15,069 nt of DNA from Bacteroidales bacterium (GTDB taxonomy: Bacteria > Bacteroidota > Bacteroidia > Bacteroidales > UBA1556). Where the stretch lies: positions 1 through 15,069 of the forward strand of contig JAOZSY010000038.1 of assembly GCA_029939445.1 (NCBI GenBank), given 5' to 3'. The notes under the pieces were generated by a model that saw only the letters and a list, made by a program, of their open reading frames with translations, had not been told where the DNA came from and did not search any database. This document shows positions 8,132-15,066 of this stretch, piece by piece; the first letter of the stretch is position 1, and every line of letters begins with the position of its first letter. The position numbers and the translations under genes are program-made.

Positions 8132-9256
8132 TTATTTCTGTTTTATATTATTTCTAACATAGTCAACCATCCAATAATTAGCTTCAATCATTAATAGTAT
8201 TAAAAGAGTTAATAAGAACCCATCAATTACACCCCATTTTATATAACTATTCTTTATCTTAGACCCAAACTCATTAAAACTAGAGATAACATTAACAATT
8301 CTCTTTTCGTTTGTAATAGCTCTTGTAATATCAAGAATCTCATTGTCAATATTCATATATTTATTAAAAACAATAAGTTCTTTATTGCTTTCGGCTTGTT
8401 GGTTTGCCATAAATATATTTGTGCCACTACCATTTGTTTCTTTTTGTGCATTTAGTATAAGCAGCTCTTTATAAAAATCTCCTAATGTATCTAAATTCAA
8501 TTTAGATACTTCAAGATTTGCCTTTTTTGAAACAAGGTTTTTATAAGAAGTTTCCTTAATTCTAGCAAAATATTTATTGCTAATTATTGATGCAAGAATT
8601 GGATCTTTTAATTGTTTGAAAACATTTTCTTTTCTAGATACTACAGTAATAATATGATAACCATAATCAATCACAGATACATTCTCAAAATAATCGTCAA
8701 AAGGGAATTTTGTTTCAGTAATACTATCTGCTAATGAAAGAAATCCTTGATAAGCTTTTACCTTTTCTATATTGCTAAGAAATGGTTCTACTTCAAAAGA
8801 AATAAGGCTTTCAGCATCTTCCTTACTTATATTAAGTTTTTGTGCTAGTGCATCATAGTTTTCAAGATCAATCAAACTCTGAAACATTTCAACGCTCTTA
8901 TATAATTGTAGAGTACTACCAAAATTAGGTGATAGAGTCATGCTCGACTCATATTTTTTATCAAGACTTGAATAATACTGTAGAGCAATTCCAAATATTA
9001 GCCCTATTGCAGTACCAATGGCTAATTTTAAGGCGTTTTTCTTTAAGAAAAGAGTAAAAATTACAATCTGAAGAAATGAGAATTTAGCTAAATCAAAAAT
9101 AGAAATAAACATACTACCAATGCCTTTTCCTATTTTGCCAAATACCTGACCTAAATCAATCTCGTAATCTTGATTACTAGTTTTTTTATCATCAAGCTTT
9201 TTATTAACTTGATCTTCATTTTTGTCAATCTGCTCTTGTGTATTATCTTTTGTCAT
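8132..9256 (-). CDS. Wzz-like polysaccharide chain-length determinant protein
   Basis: This is a 374-residue inner-membrane protein with the two-transmembrane topology of polysaccharide co-polymerases. A charged, low-complexity N-terminus (1-30, rich in D, N, K and Q) is followed by a hydrophobic, possibly membrane-associated stretch (about 48-72), TM1 (about 74-94), a periplasmic domain that opens with KYESSMTLSPNFGS (101-114) and contains predicted helices (about 230-335), and TM2 (about 343-359) with a short basic tail. Wzz proteins set the modal length of O-antigen or capsule chains by acting with the Wzy polymerase. The usual proline-rich motif before TM2 is not evident and overall similarity is weak, so the assignment rests mainly on topology and the segment after TM1. 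No tyrosine-kinase domain is fused. It has its own upstream promoter-like site and a strong terminator, and may be monocistronic. Confidence 0.7.
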   Translation of the reverse strand: MTKDNTQEQIDKNEDQVNKKLDDKKTSNQDYEIDLGQVFGKIGKGIGSMFISIFDLAKFSFLQIVIFTLFLKKNALKLAIGTAIGLIFGIALQYYSSLDKKYESSMTLSPNFGSTLQLYKSVEMFQSLIDLENYDALAQKLNISKEDAESLISFEVEPFLSNIEKVKAYQGFLSLADSITETKFPFDDYFENVSVIDYGYHIITVVSRKENVFKQLKDPILASIISNKYFARIKETSYKNLVSKKANLEVSKLNLDTLGDFYKELLILNAQKETNGSGTNIFMANQQAESNKELIVFNKYMNIDNEILDITRAITNEKRIVNVISSFNEFGSKIKNSYIKWGVIDGFLLTLLILLMIEANYWMVDYVRNNIKQK

Positions 9257-9334
9257 TATTTCTATTTTGGTATTGTTATAGTTCTATATTATTTCACTCT
9301 ATATATTAGTGGTAATATATTATATATTAACATG

Positions 9335-9362
9335 CAAAAATAAGAAATATTATATTACCAAA
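9335..9362 (-). promoter_or_regulatory. Putative Bacteroidota promoter of the Wzz-like gene
   Basis: On the minus strand the octamer TATTTTTG (9342 down to 9335) matches the Bacteroidota -7 consensus TAnnTTTG, with TTTG (9362-9359) upstream at a 16-base spacing, slightly short of the usual range. Transcription would begin near 9330, leaving a leader of about 70 bases before the ATG at 9256. Such AT-rich octamers can arise by chance. Confidence 0.45.
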
Positions 9363-9374
9363 TTATAATAGTTT

Positions 9375-9409
9375 TTTGGTGAAGTACTTATTAATATGTT
9401 CTATTTTTG
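9375..9409 (+). promoter_or_regulatory. Putative Bacteroidota promoter of the TPR lipoprotein gene
   Basis: TTTG (9375-9378) and TATTTTTG (9402-9409), spaced by 23 bases, fit the Bacteroidota -33/-7 pattern (TTG or TTTG, then TAnnTTTG). The -7 octamer and the three bases after it (CAT) are identical to those of the divergent minus-strand site. Transcription would begin near 9415, which places the ATG at 9396 upstream of the transcript and favours the ATG at 9432. Confidence 0.5.
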
Positions 9410-9431
9410 CATTGTTTTAAAGATGATAAAT

Positions 9432-9845
9432 ATGAATTTGTTAAAGTTTTTTATAGTAAGTATAATTATTGTATTTATAGTATCATGTACTGATACTAAG
9501 AAAGAAATTAGGCGAGAAATTAATTCTGGAATAAAGGAAAATAGTAATTCTAGATTTAAAGAGGCAATTGTTCATTATCAGGCAGCTATTGATATGGATA
9601 GTCAGAATGCCGAAGCATATTTAAATATGGGGAATTCATATTTCAATTTACGCAATTTTGATAAATCAATGGAATGTGCCAATAAGGCAATTGAACTAAA
9701 TAACACCTATGGTGTTGCTTATAAATTACGTGCTGAATTGTATAAAAAAATATTCAAAAATAATACTAAAGCTTGCGAGAATTATCTAATGGCAGAAAAG
9801 TATGGGGTGAAAAATTTGCAAGATTATACTAAGCATTGTAGGTAA
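9432..9845 (+). CDS. Small TPR-repeat lipoprotein
   Basis: With the start taken at 9432, this 137-residue protein opens with a lipoprotein signal MNLLKFFIVS followed by a hydrophobic run and the lipobox IVSC, giving Cys19 as the lipidated residue. About three TPR units follow (about 26-127), seen in EAIVHYQAAIDMDSQNAEAY and SMECANKAIELN, and a C-terminal NTKACENYLMAEKYG segment common in Bacteroidota TPR proteins. TPRs bind partner proteins, here probably at the periplasmic face of a membrane; the partner is unknown. Longer in-frame starts exist at 9396 and 9423, but the one at 9396 puts MFYFCIVLK ahead of the signal peptide and overlaps the promoter octamer. The gene sits alone, divergent from the Wzz-like gene and abutting the convergent ppx stop codon with no gap. 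Confidence 0.8.
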   Translation: MNLLKFFIVSIIIVFIVSCTDTKKEIRREINSGIKENSNSRFKEAIVHYQAAIDMDSQNAEAYLNMGNSYFNLRNFDKSMECANKAIELNNTYGVAYKLRAELYKKIFKNNTKACENYLMAEKYGVKNLQDYTKHCR

Positions 9846-10739
9846 TTATTCGTTTTCTACTTCCTCTAGGAATTCTTTATATAATTGATGCACCATTCCA
9901 TCAGAAAGGCCTATTTTAGGAACATGTATTGTGTCGCTTTGTAAAACTTGCTGAATATGATAGAATATTTTGGCAGCAGGTACAATCACATCAGCTCGGT
10001 CTTTTCGCATATTGTAGTTTTTAATTCTGTCCTCAATACTCAGTGGTTCAAGTGTTTCTATCGTACGTTTTATTGTTTTTGTAGATAGAGTAATTTCTGA
10101 GCTGTTTCCAAATAATTTTTTTATTTTATTAATATTTCCACCAGAGCCTACTACATTTATTCTCCCTTGTTCCTTTCTAAACTCTGATAACCAATTAGTT
10201 ATTTCATCCCAAATGCCAGTATCATAATTGTTGTTTAGCATACGAATTGTTCCAATCTCAAAACTCTTAAGTTTAATTAATTTGCCATTCTTCTCCGCTG
10301 ATATCTCGGTACTTCCTCCCCCTACATCTACCATTAGTTGTATGTATTGAGGATTTGTAAATGTCATTTTATTTGTTTCTCTAATTATCTCCGCTTCTTT
10401 CGAACCACTAATTATTTCTATGGGAATGCCAATCTCGTTATTTATATGTTTAATAATTTTATTGCTATTCTTTGCCTCACGCATTGCCGATGTAGCATAA
10501 GCTCGTACTTTATAAGGTTCCATTACGCCAATTAAAATCTTAAAGGCTTTCATGGTTTTCAAGAGTTTCTTTTCTCTAGCTTTAGAAATCTTAGAATTAT
10601 TAAATACGTCTTTCCCTAATCGTAAAGGAACTCTTATTAGCGAGGCTTTATCAACTCTAATATTGTCAAAATCTCCATTCGCATTTGCGAATAAAAGTCG
10701 TACTGCATTCGATCCTATATCTATAACTGCAAATTGCAT
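9846..10739 (-). CDS. Ppx/GppA family exopolyphosphatase
   Basis: This 297-residue cytosolic protein belongs to the ASKHA Ppx/GppA phosphatases, which remove terminal phosphate from polyphosphate or hydrolyse pppGpp. Motifs are FAVIDIGSNAVRLLF (3-17, phosphate-1 loop), YATSAMREAKN (81-91), SGSKEAEII (111-119) containing the Glu corresponding to the catalytic Glu121 of E. coli Ppx, MVDVGGGSTEIS (136-147, phosphate-2 loop), and RADVIVPAAKIF (248-259). It is of the short type, with only the two ASKHA lobes and none of the C-terminal HD-like domain of E. coli Ppx. It is the last gene of the sixA-ppk1-TRIC-ppx operon, 16 bases after the channel gene, and this context favours polyphosphate as substrate over pppGpp. 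Its stop codon abuts that of the convergent lipoprotein gene, and no terminator was seen. Confidence 0.9.
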   Translation of the reverse strand: MQFAVIDIGSNAVRLLFANANGDFDNIRVDKASLIRVPLRLGKDVFNNSKISKAREKKLLKTMKAFKILIGVMEPYKVRAYATSAMREAKNSNKIIKHINNEIGIPIEIISGSKEAEIIRETNKMTFTNPQYIQLMVDVGGGSTEISAEKNGKLIKLKSFEIGTIRMLNNNYDTGIWDEITNWLSEFRKEQGRINVVGSGGNINKIKKLFGNSSEITLSTKTIKRTIETLEPLSIEDRIKNYNMRKDRADVIVPAAKIFYHIQQVLQSDTIHVPKIGLSDGMVHQLYKEFLEEVENE

Positions 10740-10755
10740 ACTATTACTGTTTTGT

Positions 10756-11379
10756 TTATTCTTTATTTGATAGTGTTGGGAAGCTTATCTCAAATTTTAC
10801 AATAATTAGTCGAAGAATAATTATGATAGCAATACTTACTAACTCGACCCATGCTGTGCCTGGGAAGAAATAATTTGTAAAATAATAGATTGAACCACCC
10901 AGTATACTTATGGATATATATATTTCTTTCTTAAAAACTAATGGAACTTCATTTACTAATATATCTCTTATAACACCTCCAAATGTACCAGTTACGGCAC
11001 CTAATATTACACATGAAACTCCTGGCAAATTGAAATGAATTCCCACCTGAACTCCAATAATAGTGTAAAGTCCTAATCCTATAGTATCAAATAGCGATAA
11101 GGTTGTTCGTAGGTGTTGTAGTTTCTTTCGAAATAGTATTGCAATGATTCCTCCAATAATAGCCATATATATGTATATGGGCTCTATTACCCAAAAAACA
11201 TTGCGCTCAGGGATTATTATATCTCTAATTGTACCACCACCAACAGCAGTAGTAAAACCGATAATGATAATTCCTATTATATCGAATTTCTTCTCAATTG
11301 CGGTTAATGCTCCCGAAATGGAGAATGAAATAACTCCGATAATTGCTGTGAGTTCTATTATTTTATCTAACTCCGTCAT
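10756..11379 (-). CDS. TRIC-family (UPF0126/YicG-like) cation channel
   Basis: This 207-residue inner-membrane protein has about seven transmembrane segments arranged as two homologous three-helix repeats plus a final helix. Each repeat carries the family signature: GFTTAVGGGTIRDI (41-54) in the first, followed by the conserved PERNVFWV, and GAVTGTFGGVIRDI (127-140) in the second, followed by LVNEVPLVF. Glycine kinks in these motifs line the pore in characterised prokaryotic TRIC proteins, which are trimeric, monovalent-cation (mainly potassium) channels. Older annotations call the family UPF0126. The gene starts 5 bases after the ppk1 stop and ends 16 bases before ppx, so it is firmly embedded in the polyphosphate operon. 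A role in supplying or releasing the cations that balance polyphosphate is inferred from position only. Confidence 0.9.
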   Translation of the reverse strand: MTELDKIIELTAIIGVISFSISGALTAIEKKFDIIGIIIIGFTTAVGGGTIRDIIIPERNVFWVIEPIYIYMAIIGGIIAILFRKKLQHLRTTLSLFDTIGLGLYTIIGVQVGIHFNLPGVSCVILGAVTGTFGGVIRDILVNEVPLVFKKEIYISISILGGSIYYFTNYFFPGTAWVELVSIAIIIILRLIIVKFEISFPTLSNKE

Positions 11380-11384
11380 TTATA

Positions 11385-13430
11385 TCAGTATTGTTTATTT
11401 TTCCAATATTCGTAAATATATTCTTGAGAGTTTAATTTTTCAAAACCCTTATTCTTTCTTGTGTAGGAATTAATTTCTCCAACATTTAGCGATCTGTATT
11501 TTTCAGTATCATTACGCTGTAAGTCTAAGATATTAATAATATCAGTTTTTAAGTCTTTATCAAGGACAGGGCAAACTACCTCAAATCTATGATTTAAATT
11601 TCGCGACATAATATCTGCAGAGCTTATGTAAACTTCGGGCTCACCATCGTTTGCAAAAACAAATATTCTTGAATGCTCAAGAAAACGACCAACAATACTG
11701 TATGCGTTAATACTTTCACTAACACCTTTAGCTCCTGCTTTTATAATATTAATGCCTCTAATATTAAGGTCTATTTTTACACCACTTTCACTAGCCTTAT
11801 AAATAAGATTTGTGATAGCAGTATCCACAAGATTATTTACTTTAAAGATAATCCAAGCATCTTTACCTTTTTTCTTATTTAGTATTTCTCGTTTTATCTT
11901 AGATTCTAAAAAAGAGCGAATTTTAAATGGACTAACTTGCAAAGTATTCATCTTTGGAGGCAAATACCTAGATTCTATTAGTTCAAAAAATACTAAAGCA
12001 TCTTTTCCAATTTTTTGATTTGCAGTTAGGAGACTAAAATCGCTATATACCTTTGAGGTAGACTCGTGAAAGTTTCCTGTACTTACATTGGTATAATAAA
12101 AATCTTTTCCTGATTGCTTACGTCGTATTAATATAAGTTTAGCATGAACTTTCATCCCTGGAATAGTTGGCAAAATGGTAATTCCTTCTCGCTGTAGTTT
12201 TTGAGTCCATAATATATTAGATTTTTCATTAAACCTAGCTTGAATCTCCATATATACTTTTACTCTTTTCCCATTACGCGCAGCACTAATAAGGGCATTC
12301 ATTACCAGCGAATCGTCATTTACCCTATAAAAAGTCATCTTTATACTTTTAACTTTTGGGTCAATTGAAGCCTCGCGAAGCAAGTCTATAATATGATAAT
12401 AACTATGATAGGGGAAGTTTAATAGAATATCTTTCTTCCTAATTTGTGAAAAAATTTGTTTATCTCTTGGTAAATCAGGGTGAAATATTTGCTGTAATTT
12501 ATTGAAAACTAAATCAGTATTTAGCACTGGAAAGTTCATCAAATCTTTTAGATTATGATACCTTCCGCCACCGCGAGTATGGTAATCTTGAGTAGTAATA
12601 TTCAGTTTTTTGATTAGCTTACTCAGTAGCGTCTTAGGTATTTTATTGTCATAAATAAATCTAATTGGGATTCCTTTATAGCGCTTTTTAACGCTTTCCG
12701 ACATTACTTCAATAAAACTTTTAGAAACATCATTATCAATATCTAATTCCGAATCGCGAGTAAATTTAATAATATAGCCTTCCGCATTATCGTAATCATA
12801 TTTTGCAAATAACGACAGTAAATTATAACGTATTATATCTTCAATAAATATTAGGATAGTTTGTCCATTGTCATCTTCAAGTTTATGAAACCTTGGTATA
12901 TAATCAGGTACTTCAATTAGTAAATGAAGGTCTTTCTTCTCTTCTTTTGTTGAGGATAAATTTACAGCCATATATATAATGCTGTCATTAAGCATTTGAG
13001 CGGCATTAAAATTATCAAGTATTATTGGAAATATATTAGGCTGGATAACTTCTCGAAAATAGTCTTCTATAAATAATTCTTGATTAATATTCAGTGATTT
13101 CTCATTGATAATACTAATATTATTATTTTTTAATTCTTTAATAATACGAGTGAAAGAGTCGGTATAAGTAACTTCTTGTACTCCAACTACAGCAAGCGTT
13201 TTTTCTAATTCTTCGTTTAATTGTATTTGCTCGTCACTATTTTTTTTTGCTAATAATATCATGCGGCGTAGAGTCGCTATCCGCACCTTAAAAAACTCAT
13301 CTCTATTATTTGAGAAGATGCCCAGAAATCGAATTCTTTCTATAATTGGATTTGATTTGTCATTGGCCTCTTGAAGTACCCTTCCATTAAAATCAATCCA
13401 ACTCAGTTCTCTATTATTAGTATTATACAT
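11385..13430 (-). CDS. ppk1: Polyphosphate kinase 1
   Basis: Ppk1 reversibly transfers the gamma-phosphate of ATP to growing inorganic polyphosphate through a phosphohistidine intermediate. The 681-residue length is normal. The N-terminal domain begins with NRELSWIDFNGRVLQEA (6-22) and FLGIFSNNRDEFFKVR (35-50); the middle domain contains TRGGGRYHNLKDLMNFP (285-301). The two phospholipase-D-like domains carry the catalytic His429 (GMKVHAKLILI) and His586 (GRFLEHSRIFVF). Arg369 (FYRVND) and Arg399 (IQARFNE) fit the magnesium/phosphate-binding arginines of E. coli Ppk. The STGNFHESTSKVYSDFSL block and SSADIMSRNLNHRFEV (603-618) are also present. The VRGxC segment of many relatives reads IRGINII here. 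All key residues are in place, so an active enzyme is expected. It lies 4 bases after the sixA stop and 5 before the TRIC gene start. Confidence 0.97.
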   Translation of the reverse strand: MYNTNNRELSWIDFNGRVLQEANDKSNPIIERIRFLGIFSNNRDEFFKVRIATLRRMILLAKKNSDEQIQLNEELEKTLAVVGVQEVTYTDSFTRIIKELKNNNISIINEKSLNINQELFIEDYFREVIQPNIFPIILDNFNAAQMLNDSIIYMAVNLSSTKEEKKDLHLLIEVPDYIPRFHKLEDDNGQTILIFIEDIIRYNLLSLFAKYDYDNAEGYIIKFTRDSELDIDNDVSKSFIEVMSESVKKRYKGIPIRFIYDNKIPKTLLSKLIKKLNITTQDYHTRGGGRYHNLKDLMNFPVLNTDLVFNKLQQIFHPDLPRDKQIFSQIRKKDILLNFPYHSYYHIIDLLREASIDPKVKSIKMTFYRVNDDSLVMNALISAARNGKRVKVYMEIQARFNEKSNILWTQKLQREGITILPTIPGMKVHAKLILIRRKQSGKDFYYTNVSTGNFHESTSKVYSDFSLLTANQKIGKDALVFFELIESRYLPPKMNTLQVSPFKIRSFLESKIKREILNKKKGKDAWIIFKVNNLVDTAITNLIYKASESGVKIDLNIRGINIIKAGAKGVSESINAYSIVGRFLEHSRIFVFANDGEPEVYISSADIMSRNLNHRFEVVCPVLDKDLKTDIINILDLQRNDTEKYRSLNVGEINSYTRKNKGFEKLNSQEYIYEYWKNKQY

Positions 13431-13434
13431 TTAT

Positions 13435-13926
13435 CTATTTTGGAGATGTTACAAAATTTCTTTTTGCAGTAACTAAGGCAAATTCGGCCCAAGAAGCAGT
13501 ATCATAAGTGCAAGCAATAATGCCAGAAGTTGGTAAGCTAGCGGCGTTAAATTGCATATACTCTTGTGCAAAGGAACTTAAGCCAGGGTTATGACCAATA
13601 ATCAAAATGCTATTAATATCATCTTCAGTAGCAACAATAGCGTCGTAAATGCTACTAGTTGTACTTGGGTATAAATTATCTACATATATAATATCATGTA
13701 GGTTTAGTAATTTTTTTATTATCTCAGCACTTTCTTTTGCTCTCTCTGCTGGGCTCGATATTATTTGGTCAAGCTTAATATGATTTTCTTTTATATATTG
13801 AGCTATTTGATTGATCTGTGCTCTTCCTGCATCAGTAAGTTTTCTTAAAACATCATTATTATTGACAGAAAAATCCTCAGCTTCACCATGTCTTAGTAAA
13901 TACAATTTCTTTGTTTTATCTGTCAT
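13435..13926 (-). CDS. sixA: SixA-type phosphohistidine phosphatase
   Basis: This is a 163-residue histidine phosphatase of the SixA branch. KLYLLRHGEAEDF (7-19) holds the RHG motif with the nucleophilic His13, ISSPAERAKESAE (56-68) has the phosphate-binding Arg, and LIIGHNPGLSSFA (108-120) has the second catalytic His112. SixA enzymes dephosphorylate phosphohistidine on proteins, for example the ArcB HPt domain and the nitrogen PTS protein NPr in E. coli. The start at 13926 is preferred because MTDKTKKLYLLRHGE is the normal N-terminus. The frame stays open to an ATG at 14061, but that extension adds 45 residues before the first strand, crosses a terminator-like hairpin and overlaps the DUF3078 gene. 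As first gene of the operon, 4 bases before ppk1, it may act on polyphosphate-linked phosphohistidines or on an unrelated HPt partner. Confidence 0.88.
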   Translation of the reverse strand: MTDKTKKLYLLRHGEAEDFSVNNNDVLRKLTDAGRAQINQIAQYIKENHIKLDQIISSPAERAKESAEIIKKLLNLHDIIYVDNLYPSTTSSIYDAIVATEDDINSILIIGHNPGLSSFAQEYMQFNAASLPTSGIIACTYDTASWAEFALVTAKRNFVTSPK

Positions 13927-13945
13927 ATTGTTTTTATGTTTCTTT

Positions 13946-13980
13946 AAAAAAAGATAGGGACTACTATTAATAGGCCCTAT
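13946..13980 (-). terminator. Terminator-like hairpin between DUF3078 gene and sixA
   Basis: On the minus strand, ATAGGGCCT (13980-13972) and AGTCCCTAT (13962-13954) form a 9-bp stem with one C-T mismatch and a 9-base loop. It is followed by C and then seven T (13952-13946). It lies 65 bases past the DUF3078 stop codon and 20 bases before the sixA start, so it probably ends the DUF3078 transcript. Because a promoter-like site lies upstream at 14028-14061, it may instead act within the sixA leader. Confidence 0.65.
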
Positions 13981-14027
13981 ATAATGGTCTTGTAATATTT
14001 TGAAGTAGAACTTTACTAATTCCACTT

Positions 14028-14061
14028 CAAAAGTAAGCATTTTTTTATAATTTATAAACAA
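14028..14061 (-). promoter_or_regulatory. Putative promoter of the sixA-ppk1-TRIC-ppx operon
   Basis: On the minus strand TACTTTTG (14035-14028) matches the -7 consensus TAnnTTTG, with TTG (14061-14059) upstream at a 23-base spacing, inside the accepted range. Transcription would begin near 14022, giving a leader of about 95 bases that contains the hairpin at 13954-13980. A 9-bp inverted repeat, TTTTGAAGT (13998-14006) and ACTTCAAAA (14024-14032), overlaps the -7 element and could be an operator. The match is short and the region AT-rich. Confidence 0.4.
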
Positions 14062-14983
14062 TACCTATTGTAAGTGCTTCGTTAAATTGAGTTCTAGGGC
14101 CTTGAGTGTCAAAAGAGCCATCTCCATTGCTATCAATGTCAATCATTACATCATCATCATAAATTAAATGTCCTTTTACTTGCGCATTTAGGAAATCATT
14201 AACTTTTAATGTAAAAATAAACTCCCAATCAACATCAATATTCAGGGGGTTTTGTAAATAATTAGAATAAAGTTCAAGAATTGTTCCGAAGTTTACATTC
14301 TTCATTATATCCTTAGAATAAGTTAAACGAACTAAAGCTCCAAATTCAGTTCTTACTTTATTTGCAGGGGTAATAATAATGCTATCACTACCATCAACAG
14401 CTTTAATTGTTTCTGCAGGTTCCAAACCAAATTTACCGGCATCTGCTAGTGCTTGATCTTTAACAATTGTCCATTTGGTTGTAGCAGGCGAAATAAATAC
14501 TGATAAATCCTTATTAGGCTTATAATCCATACCAAGACCAATTTTTACATGAGCAGGTGCCATGAAATTAGAGATATAAGTTGCGCTTCCATCATCAGCA
14601 AATTCATAACCTGTAGTAAACTGTGTTTTGAAATTGAATAAAGCTGAATAATACCATTTGTCGTTAGCTTTTTTTCCGAAGATAGTGTTATATTCAAATC
14701 TATCATCACCCTTACGCCAATCTTGTTTTCCTTGTCGTGAAGAGCCTAAGTCCATAAGTAATAGGTTGTCCCATGATATGTTTTCATTTAGGTAGTTAGC
14801 TTTTCCTACAATGTTGCCACTTAAGGAAACTTGATTCTCACCTCCTTTTGCCCAATTATAAAAGGATGTTTGGCTTCCATTTAGCCCTATAGTAAGACCT
14901 TTATCCCATCCTTCTTTTTCATCATTTTGAGCATTTACACCTATTGCAAATGCTATAAATATTAATAGTAATGTTTGTTTCAT
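14045..14983 (-). CDS. DUF3078 family outer-membrane protein
   Basis: With the start at 14983 this is a 312-residue exported protein. MKQTLLLIFIAFAIGVNAQ is a clean signal peptide with cleavage after AQ. The mature part begins with GWDKGLTIGLNGSQTSFYNWAKGGENQ-type sequence (25-51); the NWAKGGEN motif is characteristic of DUF3078, a Bacteroidota family predicted to form an outer-membrane beta-barrel. The rest is rich in alternating aromatic strands such as YYSALFNFKTQF and ends in TIGIVYKL. An aspartate-rich IDIDSNGDGSF loop near the C-terminus resembles a calcium-binding loop but is short. The in-frame ATG at 15007 would put eight extra residues (MTIKNIKN) in front of the signal and is less likely. 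It precedes the sixA operon and is separated from it by a terminator-like hairpin. Function is unknown. Confidence 0.83.
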   Translation of the reverse strand: MKQTLLLIFIAFAIGVNAQNDEKEGWDKGLTIGLNGSQTSFYNWAKGGENQVSLSGNIVGKANYLNENISWDNLLLMDLGSSRQGKQDWRKGDDRFEYNTIFGKKANDKWYYSALFNFKTQFTTGYEFADDGSATYISNFMAPAHVKIGLGMDYKPNKDLSVFISPATTKWTIVKDQALADAGKFGLEPAETIKAVDGSDSIIITPANKVRTEFGALVRLTYSKDIMKNVNFGTILELYSNYLQNPLNIDVDWEFIFTLKVNDFLNAQVKGHLIYDDDVMIDIDSNGDGSFDTQGPRTQFNEALTIGIVYKL

Positions 14984-15022
14984 ATTTTTTATATTTTTAA
15001 TGGTCATATGAGTTACATAACA

Positions 15023-15066
15023 AAATTTTAATCATTGCCCTGTGGGTCAAAATAAGATTAAAATTT
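15023..15066. repeat. 11-bp inverted repeat upstream of the DUF3078 gene
   Basis: AAATTTTAATC (15023-15033) and GATTAAAATTT (15056-15066) form a perfect 11-bp inverted repeat with a 22-base spacer that includes CCCTGTGGG. It lies about 40-85 bases ahead of the DUF3078 start at the window edge. It could be an operator or the terminator of a gene outside the window. The arms are almost pure A/T, so chance is possible. Confidence 0.4.

Noticed and set aside
11679..11690. Ppk1 variant IVGRFLEH in place of IVDRFLEH as a sign of inactivity
   Set aside because: Gly at this place is, as I recall, common in functional Ppk1 relatives, and the catalytic histidines and arginines are intact.
11144..12018. 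Plus-strand open frames opposite ppk1 and the TRIC gene
   Set aside because: They lie antisense to well-supported genes, show no recognisable domains and have compositions expected from the reverse strand of AT-rich coding DNA.
13927..14061. 45-residue N-terminal extension of SixA
   Set aside because: It has no similarity to the phosphatase fold, overlaps the upstream gene by 17 bases and crosses a terminator-like hairpin.
14045..14120. IDIDSNGDGSF in the DUF3078 protein as an EF-hand or dockerin calcium site
   Set aside because: Only one short Asp-rich loop is present, without flanking helices; it is more likely a strand-connecting turn of the barrel.
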